Below, one piece after another: positions 35,777 through 46,141 of a DNA stretch of 64,000 nucleotides (positions within the stretch are counted from its first letter, which is position 1; every line of letters starts with the position of its first letter). Source of the DNA: Mariniphaga anaerophila (GTDB taxonomy: Bacteria > Bacteroidota > Bacteroidia > Bacteroidales > Prolixibacteraceae); the NCBI RefSeq assembly GCF_900129025.1, contig NZ_FQUM01000002.1:434001-498000 (forward strand), given 5' to 3'. Position numbers and translations under genes: made by a program. The notes under the pieces were generated by a model, which worked only from the letters and a program-made list of their open reading frames with translations, had not been told where the DNA came from and made no database searches.

Positions 35777-36850
35777 ATGGTAGCGCTATTTTTGTTTTTT
35801 GCTTTATCCATTGTTGTTTCTTTTTTTTGTTCGATGTGGGAAGCGGTTTTGTTAAGCAATACCCCGTCTTTTATCAGTAGGTTGCAATCGGAAAAACCAT
35901 CCATCGGGAACCTGCTCGCTAAAATGAAAGAAGATATTGACAAGCCATTGTCTGCAATTCTGACTCTGAATACTTTTGCCCACACTGTTGGTGCATTGGG
36001 AGTTGGACTGGAAGCTGGCAAGTTGTTTGGAAAACATCAGGTAGATCTGATATTTTTCAGCGTCACTTATGAAGCCATAATTGCTGCGGCAATGACCCTG
36101 TCGATTCTCATACTTTCAGAAATAATTCCAAAAACGTTGGGGGCAATTTTCTGGCAGAAGTTTACCCCTTTTACGGTAAATTCACTGCGTGTTTTGGTGG
36201 TTGTTCTCGCTCCGTTTGTGTGGATGAGCAAAGGAATTACCCGCATGGTAAAAACCGAAAAAGGCCGAAGTGTATTCAGCCGGGCCGACTTGGCTGCAAT
36301 GGCCGATGTGGGGCTGAAAAGCGGCGCCCTCGACAAAGAAGAAAAATCGATAATACAGAATCTTTTACGACTGGAAAACCTGAAGGTGCGCGACATTATG
36401 ACGCCACGCTCGGTTATTATTATGATTGACGAAGAGCAGACCATGAGCGAAATATATTCGGAGCTGAAACCAATGGTTTTTTCACGTATCCCGGTATACC
36501 AGGAACATCCCGATAATATTATTGGTTTGATTTTGAAAGACAATATTTTGGAAAACCTTGCCCAGGACAAACACTCGGTGAAAGCTTCTGAAATTAAACG
36601 TGATATTTTGTTTGTGGAAGATGATTTTACGGTTGCCAAATTAATGGACACCCTTATTCTGAACAGGGAGCATCTGGCAATGGTTGCCGACGATTTTGGC
36701 AGTGTGGTAGGGCTTGTTACCATGGAAGATTTATTTGAAACGTTGTTGGGGCTCGAAATCGTTGATGAGTCGGACAAAGTGGAAGACATGCAAAAACTGG
36801 CCCTGGAAAAATGGAAAAAAAGAACAGATAAACAGCGTCTGAAATCCTGA
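35777..36850 (+). CDS. CNNM/DUF21 and CBS-pair membrane protein
   Basis: 357-residue inner-membrane protein: DUF21/CNNM transmembrane domain (about 1-165, three to four helices, with the short SIVVSFFCSMWEAVLLSN start) and a cytoplasmic CBS pair (about 195-325, VRDIMTPRSVIIMI and MDTLILNREHLAMVADDFGSVVGLVTMEDLFE). The CorC/HlyC C-terminal domain found in MgtE-independent magnesium/cobalt efflux proteins and in GldE is absent; the protein stops about 20 residues after the CBS pair. Likely an ion-transport-related protein; function not proven. Translation begins at an ATG after a long AT-rich leader. Confidence 0.85.
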   Translation: MVALFLFFALSIVVSFFCSMWEAVLLSNTPSFISRLQSEKPSIGNLLAKMKEDIDKPLSAILTLNTFAHTVGALGVGLEAGKLFGKHQVDLIFFSVTYEAIIAAAMTLSILILSEIIPKTLGAIFWQKFTPFTVNSLRVLVVVLAPFVWMSKGITRMVKTEKGRSVFSRADLAAMADVGLKSGALDKEEKSIIQNLLRLENLKVRDIMTPRSVIIMIDEEQTMSEIYSELKPMVFSRIPVYQEHPDNIIGLILKDNILENLAQDKHSVKASEIKRDILFVEDDFTVAKLMDTLILNREHLAMVADDFGSVVGLVTMEDLFETLLGLEIVDESDKVEDMQKLALEKWKKRTDKQRLKS

Positions 36851-36919
36851 CCCCTTTTAAGTTTTCTTTAAATCGCCTGAGGAAAAAATTCTTCAATAGC
36901 TTATACAGGTAAAATGCAT

Positions 36920-36927
36920 TACTTTTG
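36920..36927 (+). promoter_or_regulatory. -7 promoter box for pfp
   Basis: TACTTTTG, exact TAnnTTTG, 36 bases before the pfp start codon at 36964. Confidence 0.5.
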
Positions 36928-36963
36928 ATGAAATAGTTATTGAAAAATTTAAATCATTTGAAT

Positions 36964-38616
36964 ATGAACATCAGCGCATTACAGAAAGAAAGGGCCAAGT
37001 ATCAGCCAAAACTTCCCCAATCGTTAAAAGGTGCAGTTAAACTGGTTGAAGGAGCTAAAACGGAATCAGTTGCCGACCAGAAAGAAATTGAAGAATTGTT
37101 CCCCAATACATACGGAATGCCTTTGGTTGCTTTTGAAGCAGGCGGAGCCGATGAATCCAGAGAACCGGTTAATGTTGGTGTCATTCTTTCAGGAGGACAA
37201 GCTCCCGGAGGACATAACGTGATTTCCGGTATTTTCGACGGAATTAAAAAAATTAACCCGGAAAGCAAATTGTACGGATTTTTGGGCGGTCCCGGCGGAT
37301 TGGTAGACCACAAATATGTTGAGTTGACCTCTGCAATTATCGATGAATACCGTAACACCGGCGGTTTCGATATTATTGGCTCCGGACGTACAAAACTGGA
37401 AGAAGAATGGCAGTTTGACAAAGGGCTGGAAATAGCCAAAGATTTAAAATTGAATGCGTTGGTGATTATTGGTGGTGATGATTCAAATACCAATGCTTGC
37501 GTTTTGGCAGAATACTATTCACAGAAAAATGCAGGTGTTCAGGTAATTGGATGCCCGAAAACAATTGACGGCGACCTGAAAAACGAAATGATTGAAACTT
37601 CTTTTGGTTTCGATACCGCTACAAAAGTTTATTCAGAGCTGATCGGAAACATTCAGCGCGACGCCAATTCTGCAAAAAAATACTGGCACTTTATTAAACT
37701 GATGGGGCGTTCGGCTTCGCACATCGGACTGGAATGTGCATTGAAAACACAGCCAAATATTACCCTTATTTCAGAAGAAATAGCAGAAAAGAAACAGACA
37801 CTTAGCGATATCGTGAATTATATGGCTGCTATTGTAGCCCGCCGTGCCGGTAATGGTGAAAACTTTGGCGTAGCGCTTATTCCCGAAGGATTGATTGAGT
37901 TTGTTCCTGAAATGAAAAAGCTGATTGCTGAACTGAATGACCTTCTGGCTGAAGGAACAGATACAGAAAAAGAATTTAAAATGCTGAGGAAAAGCCATCG
38001 TTTGGATTGGGTTGCCTCACACCTGTGTGAAGATTCAGCGAACGTTTTCAAATCATTACCGGCAGGAATTGCAACTCAGCTTACTTTAGACCGCGACCCG
38101 CACGGAAACGTTCAGGTTTCGCTCATTGAAACAGAAAAGCTTTTGGGAGAAATGGTCGCCGAAAAATTGAGCGCCATGAAAAAAGCCGGTGAATTTGCCG
38201 GAAAATTCAGCACTCAGTACCACTTCTTCGGTTACGAAGGACGTTGTGCAGCGCCATCTAATTTTGACGCCGATTATTGCTACTCGTTGGGTTACACTGC
38301 GTCACTGCTTGTTTCCGAAGGGAAAACAGGTTACATGTCATCGGTAAGAAATTTGACTGCTCCGGCAGAAAAATGGATTGCCGGCGGGGTTCCGGTTACC
38401 ATGATGATGAACATGGAAAAACGGCACGGACACATGAAACCGGTTATTCAGAAAGCACTGGTTGAGCTGGATGGAAAACCGTTTAAATATTTCGTTTCAA
38501 AACGCGGCGAATGGGCCTACGGAACGCAGTATATTTATCCGGGACCAATTCAGTATTTCGGCCCGGCAGATGTTTGTGATCAGCCTACCGAAACATTGAA
38601 TCTCGAAAAAGCTTAA
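36964..38616 (+). CDS. pfp: diphosphate--fructose-6-phosphate 1-phosphotransferase
   Basis: Reversible pyrophosphate-dependent phosphofructokinase, long clade (550 residues from ATG 36964; the longer frame needs TTG). Signature GGDDSNTNA at 170-178 (Asp at the position that excludes ATP) and [10 protein letters not shown] at 198-207 are characteristic of PPi-PFKs; [13 protein letters not shown] and the [11 protein letters not shown] loop bind phosphate and substrate. Acts in glycolysis or gluconeogenesis in the cytoplasm. Single gene with own promoter and terminator. Confidence 0.95.
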   Translation: MNISALQKERAKYQPKLPQSLKGAVKLVEGAKTESVADQKEIEELFPNTYGMPLVAFEAGGADESREPVNVGVILSGGQAPGGHNVISGIFDGIKKINPESKLYGFLGGPGGLVDHKYVELTSAIIDEYRNTGGFDIIGSGRTKLEEEWQFDKGLEIAKDLKLNALVIIGGDDSNTNACVLAEYYSQKNAGVQVIGCPKTIDGDLKNEMIETSFGFDTATKVYSELIGNIQRDANSAKKYWHFIKLMGRSASHIGLECALKTQPNITLISEEIAEKKQTLSDIVNYMAAIVARRAGNGENFGVALIPEGLIEFVPEMKKLIAELNDLLAEGTDTEKEFKMLRKSHRLDWVASHLCEDSANVFKSLPAGIATQLTLDRDPHGNVQVSLIETEKLLGEMVAEKLSAMKKAGEFAGKFSTQYHFFGYEGRCAAPSNFDADYCYSLGYTASLLVSEGKTGYMSSVRNLTAPAEKWIAGGVPVTMMMNMEKRHGHMKPVIQKALVELDGKPFKYFVSKRGEWAYGTQYIYPGPIQYFGPADVCDQPTETLNLEKA

Positions 38617-38635
38617 TAAAAATATTAGCATAATT

Positions 38636-38676
38636 AAAAAGGTCGTCCCGGAGTTTATCGGAACGGCCTTTTTCTT
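38636..38676 (+). terminator. terminator of pfp
   Basis: Arms around AAAAGGTCGTCCCGGA and TCGGAACGGCCTTTTT (imperfect, with two mismatches), six-base loop, then a T-rich stretch. Begins 20 bases after the pfp stop. Confidence 0.7.
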
Positions 38677-38704
38677 TTGTCGTTGGTTAATATTTGTATT
38701 TTTG
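38676..38704 (+). promoter_or_regulatory. promoter of the sigma-FecR-Sus locus
   Basis: TTTG (38676-38679) and the -7 box TATTTTTG (38697-38704) with a 17-base spacer, close to the Bacteroidota consensus. It leaves a leader of about 150 bases before the sigma factor ATG at 38858. The TTTG overlaps the tail of the pfp terminator. Confidence 0.5.
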
Positions 38705-38857
38705 TATTTCGTCATCAACAATGCGCTTTTTGATAGCTGTAGTAATATTATAATAAAATTGATATAGACGGTGCAAAACGTAAAACGGGAAAAATGTTGT
38801 GTCCCCTGGCTGTATTGCATTTTCTTTGTTATAGTGAAAGTTTGTTGAGCCGAGTGT

Positions 38858-39472
38858 ATGAAAGAGATAGCAGAAGCAAAAACAGGAGAAAACGAAGAGC
38901 TTTGGAATAAAGTTCGTTCGGGGAATGAGAAGGCCTATTCCCTGTTGTACCAAAAGTATGCGAATGAATTGTTCTCTTTCGGCAGCCGGCTTTCTCCGGA
39001 TAGGGAACTGGTAAAAGATTGTATCCAGAATATTTTTGTCCGGATATTTCAAAACAGAAAAAATCTGGCAGCAACCTCAAATGTTCGTTTTTATTTAATG
39101 CTGGCTCTGAAAAATGAGCTCTACCAGGCTTTCCGAAAAGATAAAAACGTATCGTTTGCTGAATTTAACCCTTCTTTTTTGGTGACTTACACCGTTAATA
39201 ACCAGGCCGTAGATGATGAAGAAACCCGTGCCCGTTTGGAAGAGATTGCGAGAATGTTAAATGTTCTTCCTCCCAGGCAAAAGGAGATTATTTATTATCG
39301 TTTTATCGAAGAGCTTTCGTTGGATGAAATTGGGCAAATGATGGGGATTAATTACCAATCAGCACAAAATCTGATACAGCGGGCCTTAAAAAAATTGCGA
39401 CTTGAGTTTGCGTCTCCGGTTGTGTGCGGACTCTTTTTTTACAGTTTTTCTAATTTTTTTCTGTGTAGGTGA
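38858..39472 (+). CDS. ECF-type RNA polymerase sigma factor
   Basis: 204 residues: sigma-70 region 2 (about 20-90, NEKAYSLLYQKYANELFSF and DCIQNIFVRIFQNR) and region 4 (about 128-185, LPPRQKEIIYYRFIEELSLDEIGQMMGINYQSAQNLIQRALKKLR). The hydrophobic C-terminal tail (GLFFYSFSNFFL) is usual for the Bacteroidota group paired with FecR anti-sigma factors. It is followed 44 bases later by fecR and then susC, so it should activate the Sus-like locus when SusC signals substrate. Confidence 0.92.
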   Translation: MKEIAEAKTGENEELWNKVRSGNEKAYSLLYQKYANELFSFGSRLSPDRELVKDCIQNIFVRIFQNRKNLAATSNVRFYLMLALKNELYQAFRKDKNVSFAEFNPSFLVTYTVNNQAVDDEETRARLEEIARMLNVLPPRQKEIIYYRFIEELSLDEIGQMMGINYQSAQNLIQRALKKLRLEFASPVVCGLFFYSFSNFFLCR

Positions 39473-39516
39473 GTATAAAAGTAAAATTTCTGCATTTATA
39501 AAGGAAAGTACGCAGA

Positions 39517-40701
39517 ATGTCAGGTAGAGATTATTCGAAATATACAGCTGAAGATTTTGTTCAGGACGACTTTTTTATTCAGTCTGTACAGAAACCCTCA
39601 GAAAAAAATGATGCCTTCTGGAACGCTCAACTCCAGAATGGAAAAGTAGATCAAAACGAATATCAATTTGCCAGGCAGATTCTGACAACTATTAACGTAA
39701 ATAGTTCGGAGCTTACAGAAAAGGAGCTTGATGACCTCTACGTCAGAATCCATAAAAAAAATCATCGGATTTCGCAGAGAAGGATTTTCTATTCGGCTGT
39801 TGCTGCATGCATTTCTGCTCTGGTAGTTTTGTCCTTCTTTTTTTACAACCATAGAGAAGAAGTGCCGGATGTTAAACAAGTTGCCCAAATCATAAAAACT
39901 GCAGAAGAACCAGAGCAGATCGAACTGTTGCTTTCCGGAGAAAAAAGGATTCCTATTGAAAAGAACAACCCTGAAATAAAATACCTGAAAAATAAAAGTA
40001 TCTCCATCGATAGCGTTATCGTGAAGGAGACTGCGGTGACTCCTACCCGAAAAGTGCAATTCAGCCAGTTAGTTGTTCCGCGAGGAAAGCGAACACAGCT
40101 GACACTTGCCGACGGAACAAAACTGTGGGTAAATGCCAGAACCCGGGTTGTTTATCCCGACGAGTTTGCTTCAGATAAAAGAGAAATTTTTGTGGATGGA
40201 GAAATATTTCTGGATGTATTTCGCGATGCCACCCGCCCTTTTATTGTTAAAACAGATGCGTTTGATATTACTGTTTTGGGCACTTCATTTAATGTGAATG
40301 CCTACGAGACAAGAGAAGAACGTGATGTTGTGCTGGTATCGGGAGCGTTGAAAATAAGTACGGCAGATAATACCGAGTCGCTTCTTAAACCTCAGGAAAT
40401 GTTTTCTATCGAGAAAGGGGAGAATGTAATAAAACAGGTAGATGTATCTCCTTACATTTTGTGGAAAGATGGATTATACCAGTTTCGGAGAGAAAGACTT
40501 GACGTAATAATGGAGCGCCTCGCTTTTTATTATGGAAAAGAAATAGCGGCTTCACCTGCCGCCTCTGCTTTAAAATGTACGGGGAAGCTCGATTTAAAAG
40601 AGGATTTGGAGAGGGTGTTAAACGGATTATCGAAAACCGCTCCAATACGGTGGTCGCTAAAAAATAATGTTTATGAAATAAATGAAAATCTAACTAAATA
40701 G
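39517..40701 (+). CDS. FecR-type anti-sigma factor
   Basis: 394 residues with a cytoplasmic N-terminal part that holds the sigma factor, one membrane helix (about 90-108, SAVAACISALVVLSFFFYNH) and a periplasmic FecR domain (about 178-285, PRGKRTQLTLADGTKLWVNA) followed by a DUF4974 STN-like C-terminal domain (about 310-390) that contacts SusC. Relays the outer-membrane signal to the sigma factor at 38858. The intergenic region to susC contains an antisense RNA candidate. Confidence 0.92.
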   Translation: MSGRDYSKYTAEDFVQDDFFIQSVQKPSEKNDAFWNAQLQNGKVDQNEYQFARQILTTINVNSSELTEKELDDLYVRIHKKNHRISQRRIFYSAVAACISALVVLSFFFYNHREEVPDVKQVAQIIKTAEEPEQIELLLSGEKRIPIEKNNPEIKYLKNKSISIDSVIVKETAVTPTRKVQFSQLVVPRGKRTQLTLADGTKLWVNARTRVVYPDEFASDKREIFVDGEIFLDVFRDATRPFIVKTDAFDITVLGTSFNVNAYETREERDVVLVSGALKISTADNTESLLKPQEMFSIEKGENVIKQVDVSPYILWKDGLYQFRRERLDVIMERLAFYYGKEIAASPAASALKCTGKLDLKEDLERVLNGLSKTAPIRWSLKNNVYEINENLTK

Positions 40702-40740
40702 TTTGCCTATGGGATGAATGAAGGAAAAAAGTACTAGCAT

Positions 40741-40791
40741 GAAAAAACCGGATGATATTGCAGTATCACCCGGTCGAGATTCTAAATTAAT
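40741..40791 (-). ncRNA. candidate antisense small RNA in the susC leader
   Basis: Minus strand, opposite the susC leader: a near-match -7 box TTACTTTG (40795-40802), a TTTG about 15 bases upstream of it, and a hairpin with ACCGG/CCGGT and TGATA/TATCA arms (40747-40774, loop of 6) followed by TTTTTT-C. The transcript would be about 50 nt and fully complementary to the susC mRNA leader. Antisense RNAs of this position (DonS and relatives) are described in Bacteroides between the FecR gene and susC. Both promoter elements deviate from consensus. Confidence 0.45.
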
Positions 40792-40824
40792 ATCCAAAGT
40801 AAAATCTAAAATCATTACAAAAAT

Positions 40825-43800
40825 ATGATAAATGTGCAATTTGTCAGCAGCTTACATGCTGATAAAAGAAAATTATTCAGAATTATGAAGTTAATGGCTT
40901 TTTTCATGACTGTCGGAATGAGTGTTTGTTTTGGAGCGAAATCTTATTCACAGGCAACATTATTGTCATTAAACCTTAATGATAAAACGCTGGAAGAAGC
41001 TTTTGAGAAGATCGAAAGTATCAGTCAATATGTGTTTTTTTATTACGATGGAACTGTAGATGCTACCCGTAAAATCTCCATCGAAGTAAAAGATAAACCT
41101 ATTCAGGAAGTATTGGATAGGTTATTTGAAGGGACCACTAACGCCTATCTTATTGATGACAGGCAGGTTTACATCACAAAAAAGAATTCGATAGAAGCCG
41201 ACCAGCCGTCGTTAAAGGTGGTCGGTATTGTTAAAGATTCCGGCGGTTATCCGTTAGTCGGGGTAAATGTTCAGGAGTTGGGAACGAACAACATAACCGT
41301 AACCAATGCTGACGGTAATTTTACTCTTTACAACATTGCAGGAGAAAGTTCGGTACTTAAATTTACATACATTGGTTATAAACCGGTTGAGATAAAAGTA
41401 AACGGGCAACAAAACATTGAAGTTGTTTTAAATGAAGATGTTCTCGGGCTCGAAGAAGTTGTTGTGGTTGGATACGGACAGCAAAAGAAAGAGTCTGTAA
41501 TTGGGGCAATTTCAACGGTAAAACCAACTGTTTTGCAGACCAATCAAACACGTTCTTTAACCAATAGCATGGCCGGCCAGATTGCCGGTGTTATTGCTGT
41601 TCAGCGCAGCGGCGAGCCGGGTTACGACAATTCCGATTTTTGGATTCGCGGAATGAACACTTTTGGTGCAAATGCAAAACCGCTGGTGTTAATTGATGGA
41701 ATAGAACGCAGCCTCGGAAATATCTCTCCCGAAGAGATTGAATCCTTCTCGGTACTAAAAGATGCTACAGCAACTGCCGTTTACGGAGTTAGAGGGGCAA
41801 ATGGAGTAATTCTGATTCAAACTAAGAAGGGGAAAGTAGGGAAGCCCACTATTACCGTAAAGGCTGATTATGGTTTTTCTAATCCGACGAAGCTTCCGGA
41901 ATTTGTTGATGCTGCCAAATACATGGAAGTAATTAACGATGCCCAGCAGCTTTCCGGGATGGGAGCTTTGTACTCTGACGAAACAATCAGAAGGACAAGA
42001 ATTGGGTATGATACCGATTTGTATCCGAATGTCAACTGGATTGATGCTGTTACAAAAGATAACGCCCCCAATGGCAGAATTAGTTTAGATGTAAATGGTG
42101 GAAGCGAGCGGCTGAGGTACAGTCTGATTGGTTCCTATTTTTCTGAAAAAGGAATGATTGTTACAGACGATGCAATGAACTACGATTCGCAGCTGAAGTT
42201 GAACAAATACAACGTTCGTAGTAATGTTGACCTTGATCTTACCTCGTCAACCAATATTGCAGTAAGTATCGGTGGATACATTACAGATCGTAATGCTCCA
42301 GGAGTTGGCATAAGTACAATACTTTCGCACTCAATGGACACTCCTCCCAATTATCACCCGGTTATTTATTCAAACGGGCAAATTCCAAAAGTTGCTGCCC
42401 GTTACAATCCCTGGGCCGACGCTACTCAAACCGGCTACCAGAAAAGGTTCGACAGTAACCTGGAAACTTCTGTAAATGTTACTCAGGATGTTGGGATGCT
42501 GTGGTCTCCTTTGACCGGGTTAAAAGCCAGTATGTTGGCATCGTTCGATGCGTTTAACAGACACACCCAGAGCCGTACCAAAACTCCGCGTTCTTTTTTA
42601 GCTACCGGAAGAAACGAAGAAGGTGAGTTGATTACTACCATGATTGATCAGGGCGGCGAGTTTCTTGGATATTCCAGAAGCTCCGGCGGCGACAGAACAA
42701 TCTACTTCGAAGGACGGATGAATTATCTACGCCGTTTTAACCACGTACATAATGTCGACGGGCTTTTGCTTTACAATATGAGAGATCATGTTGTTCAGGA
42801 TGCAAGTAATTCAATATTGGCATTGCCATACCGTACTACCGGTATTGCCGGCCGTGCCGCATACAGTTACAATGATACTTATTTTGCTGAATTCAACTTT
42901 GGATACAATGGTTCTGAAAACTTTAAACGAGGATATCGTTTTGGATTTTTTCCGTCGTTTGCCCTTGGTTGGATGGTTTCCAGTGAGGAGTTTATGAAAC
43001 CGTTTGAAGACTTTATTTCCAAGCTGAAGATTAGAGGGTCGTGGGGACTGGTTGGTAACGACCAGATTGTGAATAACAGGCGTTTTGCATACATTTCTAC
43101 AATTGAAAGTTCAGGCGGTTATAACTTCGGTTATACAGAAAATTTTAAATATGGACAGGGATGGCGCGAAGGCGATTTCGGAATTGAAAACATGACCTGG
43201 GAAACTGCCGAAAAAATTAATATCGGTTTCGAAGCCGGTTTTTGGGAATCAATTAATCTGCAAGTGGATCTGTTTAAAGAATTCCGCGATAATATTTTTA
43301 TGCAGCGTAAAACCATTCCCGAATTGGCCGGGTACAACGAAATGCCCTATGCTAACTTTGGAAAAGTAGAAAACCAGGGAATTGAAACTGACCTGGTAGT
43401 GAATCATCAGTTTAGGAGAGACTGGTTTATTTCGGCAAAAGCAAACTTCACTTTTGCCCGAAACAAAATTACCGAGTATGATGAACCCGATGCTTTAAAA
43501 GCTACAACAAGAGCCAGAACAGGCCAGTCGCTGAACCAGCATTTTGGGTTAATTGCCGAAGGTCTTTATACCGAAGATGATTTTGTAGATCCGTTAAAAG
43601 GAATTTTGAAACCGGAGTTACCCGAACCTAAATTCGGAGTGGTTAAACCCGGTGATATAAAATACAAGGATTTGAACGACGACGAAAAGATAGACTCTTT
43701 TGATGAAACACCCATCGGAAAGCCTTACGTGCCTGAAATAGTGTATGGTTTCGGGTTTAATATGAAGTATAAAAATATCGATGGTGGACTGTTTTTCCAG

Positions 43801-44217
43801 GGAGCAGGAAACTTTACCAATATGTTACACGGCGCAACTCTTATTCCCGGAAGTGGCGGCGGCGGCGTTGGTAATATTTATGCGAATGTTGACGACCGCT
43901 GGACTCCTGAAAATCCCAGTCAGGACGTATTCTGGCCCCGTCTTTCAAACATAGAAAGCGCAAATAACATGCGCTATTCAACCTGGTGGATAAGAGATGC
44001 ATCGTATTTGAGGTTGAAAAATATGGAGATAGGTTACAGTTTGTCAAAAAATAAGCTCAGAACCGCATCGTTAAGAAATGCCCGCTTCTTTTTGAGGGGG
44101 AGTAACTTGCTTACTTTCTCCAAATTCAAACTGTGGGATCCGGAAATCGGTTCCCAAAACGGACTGAAGTATCCGCTTCAAAAAATATTTTCTGCAGGTG
44201 TTGAACTTACTTTTTAA
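40825..44217 (+). CDS. SusC/RagA TonB-linked outer-membrane transporter with STN domain
   Basis: 1130 residues. After an N-terminal signal region (about 15-42) come an STN signal-transduction domain (about 43-122), a carboxypeptidase-like regulatory domain (about 129-200), the TonB-box-like EEVVVVGYG, the plug (about 212-345) and a 22-strand barrel ending in Phe (AGVELTF). The STN domain marks it as a FecR-coupled, self-regulating transporter. Forms a SusCD complex with the downstream gene (13 bases away). Substrate is not evident; the locus lacks a glycoside hydrolase. Confidence 0.95.
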   Translation: MINVQFVSSLHADKRKLFRIMKLMAFFMTVGMSVCFGAKSYSQATLLSLNLNDKTLEEAFEKIESISQYVFFYYDGTVDATRKISIEVKDKPIQEVLDRLFEGTTNAYLIDDRQVYITKKNSIEADQPSLKVVGIVKDSGGYPLVGVNVQELGTNNITVTNADGNFTLYNIAGESSVLKFTYIGYKPVEIKVNGQQNIEVVLNEDVLGLEEVVVVGYGQQKKESVIGAISTVKPTVLQTNQTRSLTNSMAGQIAGVIAVQRSGEPGYDNSDFWIRGMNTFGANAKPLVLIDGIERSLGNISPEEIESFSVLKDATATAVYGVRGANGVILIQTKKGKVGKPTITVKADYGFSNPTKLPEFVDAAKYMEVINDAQQLSGMGALYSDETIRRTRIGYDTDLYPNVNWIDAVTKDNAPNGRISLDVNGGSERLRYSLIGSYFSEKGMIVTDDAMNYDSQLKLNKYNVRSNVDLDLTSSTNIAVSIGGYITDRNAPGVGISTILSHSMDTPPNYHPVIYSNGQIPKVAARYNPWADATQTGYQKRFDSNLETSVNVTQDVGMLWSPLTGLKASMLASFDAFNRHTQSRTKTPRSFLATGRNEEGELITTMIDQGGEFLGYSRSSGGDRTIYFEGRMNYLRRFNHVHNVDGLLLYNMRDHVVQDASNSILALPYRTTGIAGRAAYSYNDTYFAEFNFGYNGSENFKRGYRFGFFPSFALGWMVSSEEFMKPFEDFISKLKIRGSWGLVGNDQIVNNRRFAYISTIESSGGYNFGYTENFKYGQGWREGDFGIENMTWETAEKINIGFEAGFWESINLQVDLFKEFRDNIFMQRKTIPELAGYNEMPYANFGKVENQGIETDLVVNHQFRRDWFISAKANFTFARNKITEYDEPDALKATTRARTGQSLNQHFGLIAEGLYTEDDFVDPLKGILKPELPEPKFGVVKPGDIKYKDLNDDEKIDSFDETPIGKPYVPEIVYGFGFNMKYKNIDGGLFFQGAGNFTNMLHGATLIPGSGGGGVGNIYANVDDRWTPENPSQDVFWPRLSNIESANNMRYSTWWIRDASYLRLKNMEIGYSLSKNKLRTASLRNARFFLRGSNLLTFSKFKLWDPEIGSQNGLKYPLQKIFSAGVELTF

Positions 44218-44229
44218 TTCAAAGTCATT

Positions 44230-46128
44230 ATGAAATATACATCTTCTATAATATTAATTTTAGTAATACTGTTGTCGCTGTCTTCGTGTGAAGACTTTCT
44301 GGATAAAGAGCCGGACGATGCCCTTACACTTGAAATGGTCTTTAATGACAAACTGCGCACAGAAGAGTGGCTGGCCGGAATTTACAATAAAGTACCAGAT
44401 GCACTTATGGATTATCCCCGGAAATGGGGTTGCACTTTTTTCTCCGACGATGCCCAGATAGCCATTGCCATGGGGCAGTTTAACGATTACTGGAAATGGA
44501 TTGTTGCAAACAATCAGGGCGGGGTTAACCCAACAGTTAAGCCTCCTGTTGATATTTGGTCAAATACCTATAAAGATGTAAGATCCGCTCTTCTTTTTAT
44601 AGATAATGTGAAAACTCTTCCAGACCAGGGATTAACCGCCGAAAGTGTAAAGCAAATGAAAATGGAAGCCCGGTTTTTAATAGCGTTTTATTATACTAAG
44701 ATGCTTGAAATCTACGGTCCTTTTCCTTTGGTTACCGAGTTGGTGCCTTCCAACACGTCTATCATGGACATGATGTTGCCACGTACACCGTACGACGAAA
44801 TTGTTGAATGGCTGGATAAAGAATATCTCGAACTGGCTGGCTTTTTTCCTTCGACATACTCTAACCCCGACCAAATGTTCGGGCGGCCAACAAAAGGGGT
44901 TTGCATGGCGCTCAGAGCACGAATGTGGCTTTATGCGGCCAGCCCGCTGTTCAATGGAAATCCCGATTTTGCGGATATGAAAAATGCTGACGGTTCTGCT
45001 ATTTTCAGCACCACTTACAATGCCGAAAAATGGGAAAAGGCGGCAACAGCAACCCGGGAATTTTTGGATTTGGCAGAAACCGGAATTTACAGCCTTTATA
45101 CAGAAAAATATAAAAACGGTGAGATAGACCCGTTCCTTTCTTTCCAGAATCTTTTTCTCACAACAGGAAACCAGAACAAGGAAATTATTTTTTCCAGGGC
45201 AGCCAGCTCTTATAAATGGTACAACGGGATTGGTAATCCTCGCGGATTTGTTGGTGGTTCAGGATATTACGGTTCTACTCAGAATCTTGTAGATGCGTTT
45301 TTTATGAAAAATGGTTTGTCTCCCATAAACGGATACGACGCAACCGGAAACCCGATAATCAATACAGAATCGGGGTATACTGAATCGGGATTTACCACGA
45401 AGGAGATTATTTACCAAAACACTGCTTATAACATGGGCGGCGCAAGTGCCCGCGAGGGGCTGGTTTCAGACGAAGGAACATTTAATATGTACGCCAATCG
45501 CGAACCTCGTTTTTATATTACTGTTTGGCACGACAACCAGTGGATACCACAGGCCAGAAGAAAAACCCAGTTCAAACATAACGGACTCGACGGTGGCCCG
45601 ACTCATGATTCCCCGCAGAGTGGCTATTTAACAAGAAAAGCAGTAAATCCGGAATCTGATCCGAGGAACGGAAAAGTTCCGTACCAACCGTCAATCATTC
45701 TTCGCCTTGGTGAGTTCTACCTAAACTATGCAGAGGCGCTTAATGAATCAGAACCCGGAAATCCTGATATTATTAAATACCTTAATCTGATTAGAGAAAG
45801 AGCCGGAATTCCCGGGTACGGATACGAAGCAGGGCAAGTCACTCCTCCGACAACACAGGAAGCAATGAGAGAAGTAATCAGGAAAGAGCGCCGTGTGGAA
45901 TTCGCAATTGAAGGAGATGTTAGATACAACGACATCAGAAGGTGGAAAATTGGAGTTGAGTTGTTTAAACAGCCCATTACAGGTATGAATCGCAGCTCTT
46001 CGAATAACGACTTTTATACCCGAACAACTTATATGTACCGCCCTTTCGAAAAGAAAAATTATTTGTGGCCGATATATCAAAACTATATCGATAACAACCC
46101 CAATCTGGTACAGAATAAATTTTGGTAG
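44230..46128 (+). CDS. SusD/RagB nutrient-binding outer-membrane lipoprotein
   Basis: 632 residues, lipoprotein signal with lipobox SLSSC (Cys20) and the EDFLDKEPDD start typical of SusD. TPR-like repeats (MKMEARFLIAFYYTKMLEIYGPFPLV) and the conserved C-terminal block RKERRVEFAIEGDVRYNDIRRWKIG are present. Caps the SusC barrel and binds ligand at the cell surface. Follows susC after 12 bases; a strong hairpin lies directly downstream. Confidence 0.95.
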   Translation: MKYTSSIILILVILLSLSSCEDFLDKEPDDALTLEMVFNDKLRTEEWLAGIYNKVPDALMDYPRKWGCTFFSDDAQIAIAMGQFNDYWKWIVANNQGGVNPTVKPPVDIWSNTYKDVRSALLFIDNVKTLPDQGLTAESVKQMKMEARFLIAFYYTKMLEIYGPFPLVTELVPSNTSIMDMMLPRTPYDEIVEWLDKEYLELAGFFPSTYSNPDQMFGRPTKGVCMALRARMWLYAASPLFNGNPDFADMKNADGSAIFSTTYNAEKWEKAATATREFLDLAETGIYSLYTEKYKNGEIDPFLSFQNLFLTTGNQNKEIIFSRAASSYKWYNGIGNPRGFVGGSGYYGSTQNLVDAFFMKNGLSPINGYDATGNPIINTESGYTESGFTTKEIIYQNTAYNMGGASAREGLVSDEGTFNMYANREPRFYITVWHDNQWIPQARRKTQFKHNGLDGGPTHDSPQSGYLTRKAVNPESDPRNGKVPYQPSIILRLGEFYLNYAEALNESEPGNPDIIKYLNLIRERAGIPGYGYEAGQVTPPTTQEAMREVIRKERRVEFAIEGDVRYNDIRRWKIGVELFKQPITGMNRSSSNNDFYTRTTYMYRPFEKKNYLWPIYQNYIDNNPNLVQNKFW

Positions 46129-46141
46129 GAACAAATGTACA

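Noticed and set aside
36067-36789. Minus-strand frame of 240 codons opposite the CNNM/CBS gene
   Set aside because: Serine-rich antisense product with no recognisable motif; the plus-strand CBS protein explains the sequence.
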